Source of the DNA: an uncultured beta proteobacterium
Lineage (GTDB): Bacteria; Pseudomonadota; Gammaproteobacteria; Burkholderiales; Rhodocyclaceae
Reading direction: 5' to 3'
DNA: 7,742 bases
Assembly: GCA_903933395.1 (NCBI GenBank)
Contig: CAIZKA010000412.1
Coordinates: 1 to 7,742, forward strand
Notes under the pieces: generated by a model
The model's input: only the letters and a program-made list of their open reading frames with translations
Told to the model about the DNA's origin: nothing
Databases searched by the model: none
Program-made: the position numbers and the translations under genes
Part shown: positions 5,133 to 7,742 of the stretch, one piece after another
Numbering within the stretch: position 1 is the first letter of the stretch
Layout of the letters: each line of letters starts with the position of its first letter

Positions 5133-6399
5133 TGCCTGCCTCGTTGATGATCCGCACTTCCCGTTGCGGGAAAGGAATGGAAATCCCCGCCTGCTTGAAA
5201 TCGCGCCAGATGGCGAGGTTTATTTCGGAACGCAACGGCCCCGTGCCGTTGCCGGGGTCGTCGATCCAGACCCCGAGCTCGAGATTGATGCCGGAATCGG
5301 CGAATTCCTTGAGCAAAACCGCCGGCGCCGGCTCAACGAGCACGCGCGGCTGGGCCTGTGCCGCTGCCACCATGATCGCCATGGCACGCTCCAGGTCGCT
5401 GTCGTAGGCTACCTGCACCGGCAATGCAACGCGCATGGTCGGATCGCTGTAGGACTCGTTCTGCACCACCGACCCGACCAGAAGTTCGTTGGGCACCAGT
5501 GCTTCGAGGCCGGTCGCGCTCTTCACCACGGTATAGCGCGTGGTGATGCGCGTCACCACGCCGCGATCGGCGCCGACCGTGATCGTATTGCCGATGCGGA
5601 TCGAATGGTCAAGCAGGATGATGAAGCCCGACACATAGTTGCTGGCGATCTTCTGCAGGCCCAAGCCGAGGCCGACGCCCAGCGCGCCGCCGAACACAGA
5701 AAGCGTGGTGAGGTCGATGCCGACCAGGGGCAGGACGATCAGCACCGCAAGCACGATCAGCAGCGCCTTGGTCAGCCGCGCGAACACCTGGCGCAGGTTG
5801 TCGTCGAGCCCGGCCGCCCGGTCGAGCCGCGCTTCGATGGCGCTGGAAAGCCAGAGGGCGGCAAGGATCGTGGCCGAAACCGCGAGCAGGCCCTGCAGCA
5901 GGTCCCACAAGGTGAGCTTCTGCTTGCCGACGTGAATGCTCACCGACTCGATCAGCGCGATCAGGTCCGGCAGCAGGCCGGTGATGTGCAGGGCGACGAC
6001 GGCCCACACCAGCATGGCGAACATCCGCTCGAATGAAGCCAGCCAGGCGGCGCCGACCAGGCTGACGCGCAGCACGTAAAAAACCGTGCGTATCACCGCC
6101 AGCGAGCCCAGCAACGGAATCGCCAGCGAAAACAGGCCGACGCTGATCCACTCGTGGGCCACTGCGCGCGCGGGCAGCAGCAGCAACAGCGCCAGCACGG
6201 GAAAGGCGATGCGCTGCAGTCCGCCGTGACCAAGTTCCCAGGCGCGGCCCTCGATCGGCTGGCGGCGCCGCAGCAGACGTTCGCCGAGCAGCGCCAGCAG
6301 CAGGCATCCGGCCAGGACCAGCAGTTGCCAGCCGAGGTCGGCTTCGTTCAGGTAAGCCTGCAATTCCTGTAATACCCGGGCGATGGGGCCCTGTTTCAT
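5125..6399 (-). CDS. MscS-family mechanosensitive ion channel
   Basis: MscS-family channels open under membrane tension and release solutes during hypo-osmotic shock. Seen in the 424-residue product: about six hydrophobic helices (near 24-43, 61-81, 84-112, 119-150, 163-189, 206-228), then the pore helix (about 229-262). The pore helix is rich in Gly/Ala/Leu (GGALGVGLGLGLQKIASN, ending at Asn254), the signature of MscS TM3. The cytoplasmic beta and alpha/beta domain follows (about 263-424), starting DHSIRIGNTITVG and including VPNELLVGSVVQN. It is longer than E. coli MscS (286 residues) because of extra N-terminal helices, as in the YnaI/YbdG-like branches. ATG at 6399 follows the upstream gene's stop by 1 nt, with GGAG inside that gene's 3' end. 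It overlaps rlmB by 8 nt downstream. The subfamily is uncertain, so no symbol is given. Confidence 0.92.
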   Translation of the reverse strand: MKQGPIARVLQELQAYLNEADLGWQLLVLAGCLLLALLGERLLRRRQPIEGRAWELGHGGLQRIAFPVLALLLLLPARAVAHEWISVGLFSLAIPLLGSLAVIRTVFYVLRVSLVGAAWLASFERMFAMLVWAVVALHITGLLPDLIALIESVSIHVGKQKLTLWDLLQGLLAVSATILAALWLSSAIEARLDRAAGLDDNLRQVFARLTKALLIVLAVLIVLPLVGIDLTTLSVFGGALGVGLGLGLQKIASNYVSGFIILLDHSIRIGNTITVGADRGVVTRITTRYTVVKSATGLEALVPNELLVGSVVQNESYSDPTMRVALPVQVAYDSDLERAMAIMVAAAQAQPRVLVEPAPAVLLKEFADSGINLELGVWIDDPGNGTGPLRSEINLAIWRDFKQAGISIPFPQREVRIINEAGNE

Positions 6400-6400
6400 T

Positions 6401-6943
6401 TCAATGCTCTCCGTTCATCTTCTGCGCGTCGTCGCGATGTCGCCGCCAGTTGTCCAGGTAGCGCCGCGCCAGCGCCGGATTGCCGCGCAGGATCAGCAGG
6501 TTTTCCGCATTGCGCGCCTGCGCCGACCAGGTGAAATTGTAGCTACCGGTGATGACGACGGCGTCGGGCTGCGCGGCGTCGATCAGCATCACCTTGTTAT
6601 GGGCGACAGCGTAGCGGGTTTCCAGCCAGACCGGAATGCCGCCCTCGGCCAGCAACGGCAGCAGCGACTTGTCGCTCTTTTCCAGCATCTCGCGGTCGGC
6701 CAGGATTTCCACCGCCATGCCGCGCGCCCTGGCCTCCTGCAACGCCTTCGCGATCGAACGGCTGGTCAGCAGGTAGGCCTGGACATGGATGCTTTCGCGC
6801 GCCTTGCCCAGTGCCCGCACGATGGCGCCCTCGGCATCGTCCCAAGGCGTGAACAGTACTTCCACGGTCCCTGTCGCCGGCAGCGGCGTGGCACCAGCGC
6901 CGACTGTCAGGCATAGCAGCAGCGCGGCAAGAAAACGTTTCAC
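6401..6943 (-). CDS. Secreted Nuc-like phospholipase D family protein (single HKD motif)
   Basis: The phospholipase D superfamily cleaves phosphodiester bonds through a His of the HxKxxxxD motif. Single-motif members such as the pKM101 nuclease Nuc act as homodimers on DNA or RNA. Seen in the 180-residue product, close to Nuc in length: a signal peptide (basic start, hydrophobic 4-15, likely cleavage after Ala16-Gly-Ala18) and one catalytic motif, His115-Asn-Lys117...Asp122, followed by GSYNFTWSAQARNAEN (133-148). A periplasmic or secreted location follows from the signal peptide. The start is GTG at 6943, overlapping the upstream methyltransferase stop by 4 nt (GTGA), a coupled junction. The downstream MscS start is 1 nt after its stop. 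The substrate, nucleic acid or phospholipid, cannot be told from the sequence; nuclease is more likely from the length and single motif. Confidence 0.9.
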   Translation of the reverse strand: MKRFLAALLLCLTVGAGATPLPATGTVEVLFTPWDDAEGAIVRALGKARESIHVQAYLLTSRSIAKALQEARARGMAVEILADREMLEKSDKSLLPLLAEGGIPVWLETRYAVAHNKVMLIDAAQPDAVVITGSYNFTWSAQARNAENLLILRGNPALARRYLDNWRRHRDDAQKMNGEH

Positions 6944-7742
6944 TTGGTCCGTTCCAGCACGGCCGCATAGAAGGCATCCGTGCCGTGCTTCTGTGGCGAC
7001 AGGCGCATGTCCTCGCCGCAGTCGATGGCGATGCCCTGCGCAGCCAGGACTTCCTGTGCCGGCATCCGATGGAAATCGGCATGCGTGGCGAGGAAGGCGT
7101 TGACGATGCCCTCGTTCTCTTCGGCGAGGATGCTGCAGGTGGCATACACCAGGCGGCCGCCGGGCCGCAGCAGCTTCGCCGCGGCGGCGAGGATGGCGGC
7201 CTGCTTGACGACGAGTTCATCAACGCTCTGCGGCGACTGGCGCCACTTGAGGTCGGGGTTGCGGCGCAGAGTACCCAGCCCGGAACAGGGCGCGTCGACC
7301 AGCACACGGTCAGCCTTGCCCTGAAGCCGCTTGACGCGCGTATCGTTCTCGCCGGAAAGGCAGGCCGGATGCACGTTGGACAAACCGGCGCGGGCGGCGC
7401 GCGGCTTGAGCTTGGCCAGGCGCTTGTCGGAAACATCGAAGGCGTACAGGCGGCCGGTGGAGCGCATCATGGCACCGAGGATCAGCGTCTTGCCGCCGGC
7501 GCCGGCGCAGAAATCCACCACCATTTCACCGCGCTTGGGCTGTAGCAAAAAGCCCAGCAGTTGCGAGCCCTCGTCCTGCACCTCGATGCTGCCATCGAGG
7601 AAGGCCGGATGTTTTGCCAGGTAGGGCTTGGTCTTCAGGCGCAGGCCGAGCGGCGAATACGGGCAAAGCACGGCAACGATACCGTCGGCAGCAAGACGCT
7701 GGATCACGGCATCACGTTCGGCCTTGATCGTGTTCACGCGCA
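6940..7742 (-). CDS. RsmB/NOP-family RNA (cytosine-5) methyltransferase (5' end off the window)
   Basis: Enzymes of the NOL1/NOP2/Sun family methylate C5 of cytosine in RNA with S-adenosylmethionine, using two cysteines. About 267 C-terminal residues are visible. Seen in order: an RVNTIK-like segment at the edge; the SAM-binding motif DFCAGAGGKT (near 7520); YAFDVSDKRL; the motif IV loop VDAPCSGLGTLRRNPDLKW, with Cys at 7287-7285; and motif VI YATCSILAEEN, with the nucleophilic Cys at 7137-7135. It ends GTDAFYAAVLERTK. A GTG at 7737 could look like a start, but the frame stays open to the edge (an Arg codon precedes it) and family proteins carry RVNT internally, so the gene extends beyond 7742. 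RsmB (16S m5C967) and RsmF-like paralogues are both possible, as the distinguishing N-terminal domain is missing. It is the first visible gene of the minus-strand operon. Confidence 0.93.
   Translation of the reverse strand, partial: RVNTIKAERDAVIQRLAADGIVAVLCPYSPLGLRLKTKPYLAKHPAFLDGSIEVQDEGSQLLGFLLQPKRGEMVVDFCAGAGGKTLILGAMMRSTGRLYAFDVSDKRLAKLKPRAARAGLSNVHPACLSGENDTRVKRLQGKADRVLVDAPCSGLGTLRRNPDLKWRQSPQSVDELVVKQAAILAAAAKLLRPGGRLVYATCSILAEENEGIVNAFLATHADFHRMPAQEVLAAQGIAIDCGEDMRLSPQKHGTDAFYAAVLERTK

Noticed and set aside
5164..6036. A 290-codon plus-strand open frame opposite the MscS gene
   Set aside because: It is an Arg/His/Gln-rich antisense shadow; the minus strand has transmembrane helices and the MscS pore signature.

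Overview
This is a GC-rich window from a proteobacterial chromosome, most likely a betaproteobacterium. The divergent rluD/bamD pair and the protein families present fit the Rhodocyclales/Nitrosomonadales side of that class. The placement is inferred from gene content and protein character, not from a search.

Layout: (1) 1-903, minus: rluD, 23S rRNA pseudouridine synthase, cut by the left edge. (2) 902-1726, plus: bamD, outer-membrane assembly lipoprotein, divergent from rluD. The two start codons overlap in one CATG, and a TATAAT -10 box for bamD lies inside the 5' end of rluD. (3) 1778-1921: a 144-bp element with terminal inverted repeats. (4) 1936-3474, plus: a two-domain 3-hydroxyacyl-CoA dehydrogenase of the PaaH type. 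(5) 3475-3616: a second, inverted copy of the element (142 bp). (6) 3617-3647: a hairpin between convergent genes. (7) 3645-4259, minus: a membrane-anchored FHA-domain protein. (8) 4395-7742, minus: a tightly packed block, in transcription order an RsmB/NOP-type RNA cytosine methyltransferase (5' end off the window), a secreted single-HKD Nuc-like phospholipase D family protein, an MscS-family channel, and rlmB (23S rRNA Gm2251 methyltransferase). Junctions are a 4-nt GTGA overlap, a 1-nt gap and an 8-nt overlap, so the block is probably one operon. The FHA gene follows after 135 bp.

Most genes are housekeeping: rRNA modification (rluD, rlmB, RsmB-like), envelope assembly (bamD) and osmotic protection (mscS). 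The PaaH-type dehydrogenase is a catabolic enzyme without pathway neighbours.

The unusual structure is the pair of nearly identical MITE-like elements, in inverted orientation, tightly bracketing the dehydrogenase gene. They have 17-bp terminal inverted repeats, GAG...CTC ends and no room for a transposase. The downstream copy is flanked by a 3-bp direct repeat, TGA, which is also the stop codon of the dehydrogenase. Removing it restores a compact convergent-gene junction in which both stop codons form the base of one hairpin. The upstream copy ends next to the dehydrogenase Shine-Dalgarno sequence. The copies differ by only four substitutions and one 2-nt indel, and two of the substitutions form a compensating base-pair change in an internal hairpin, suggesting that the folded form matters.
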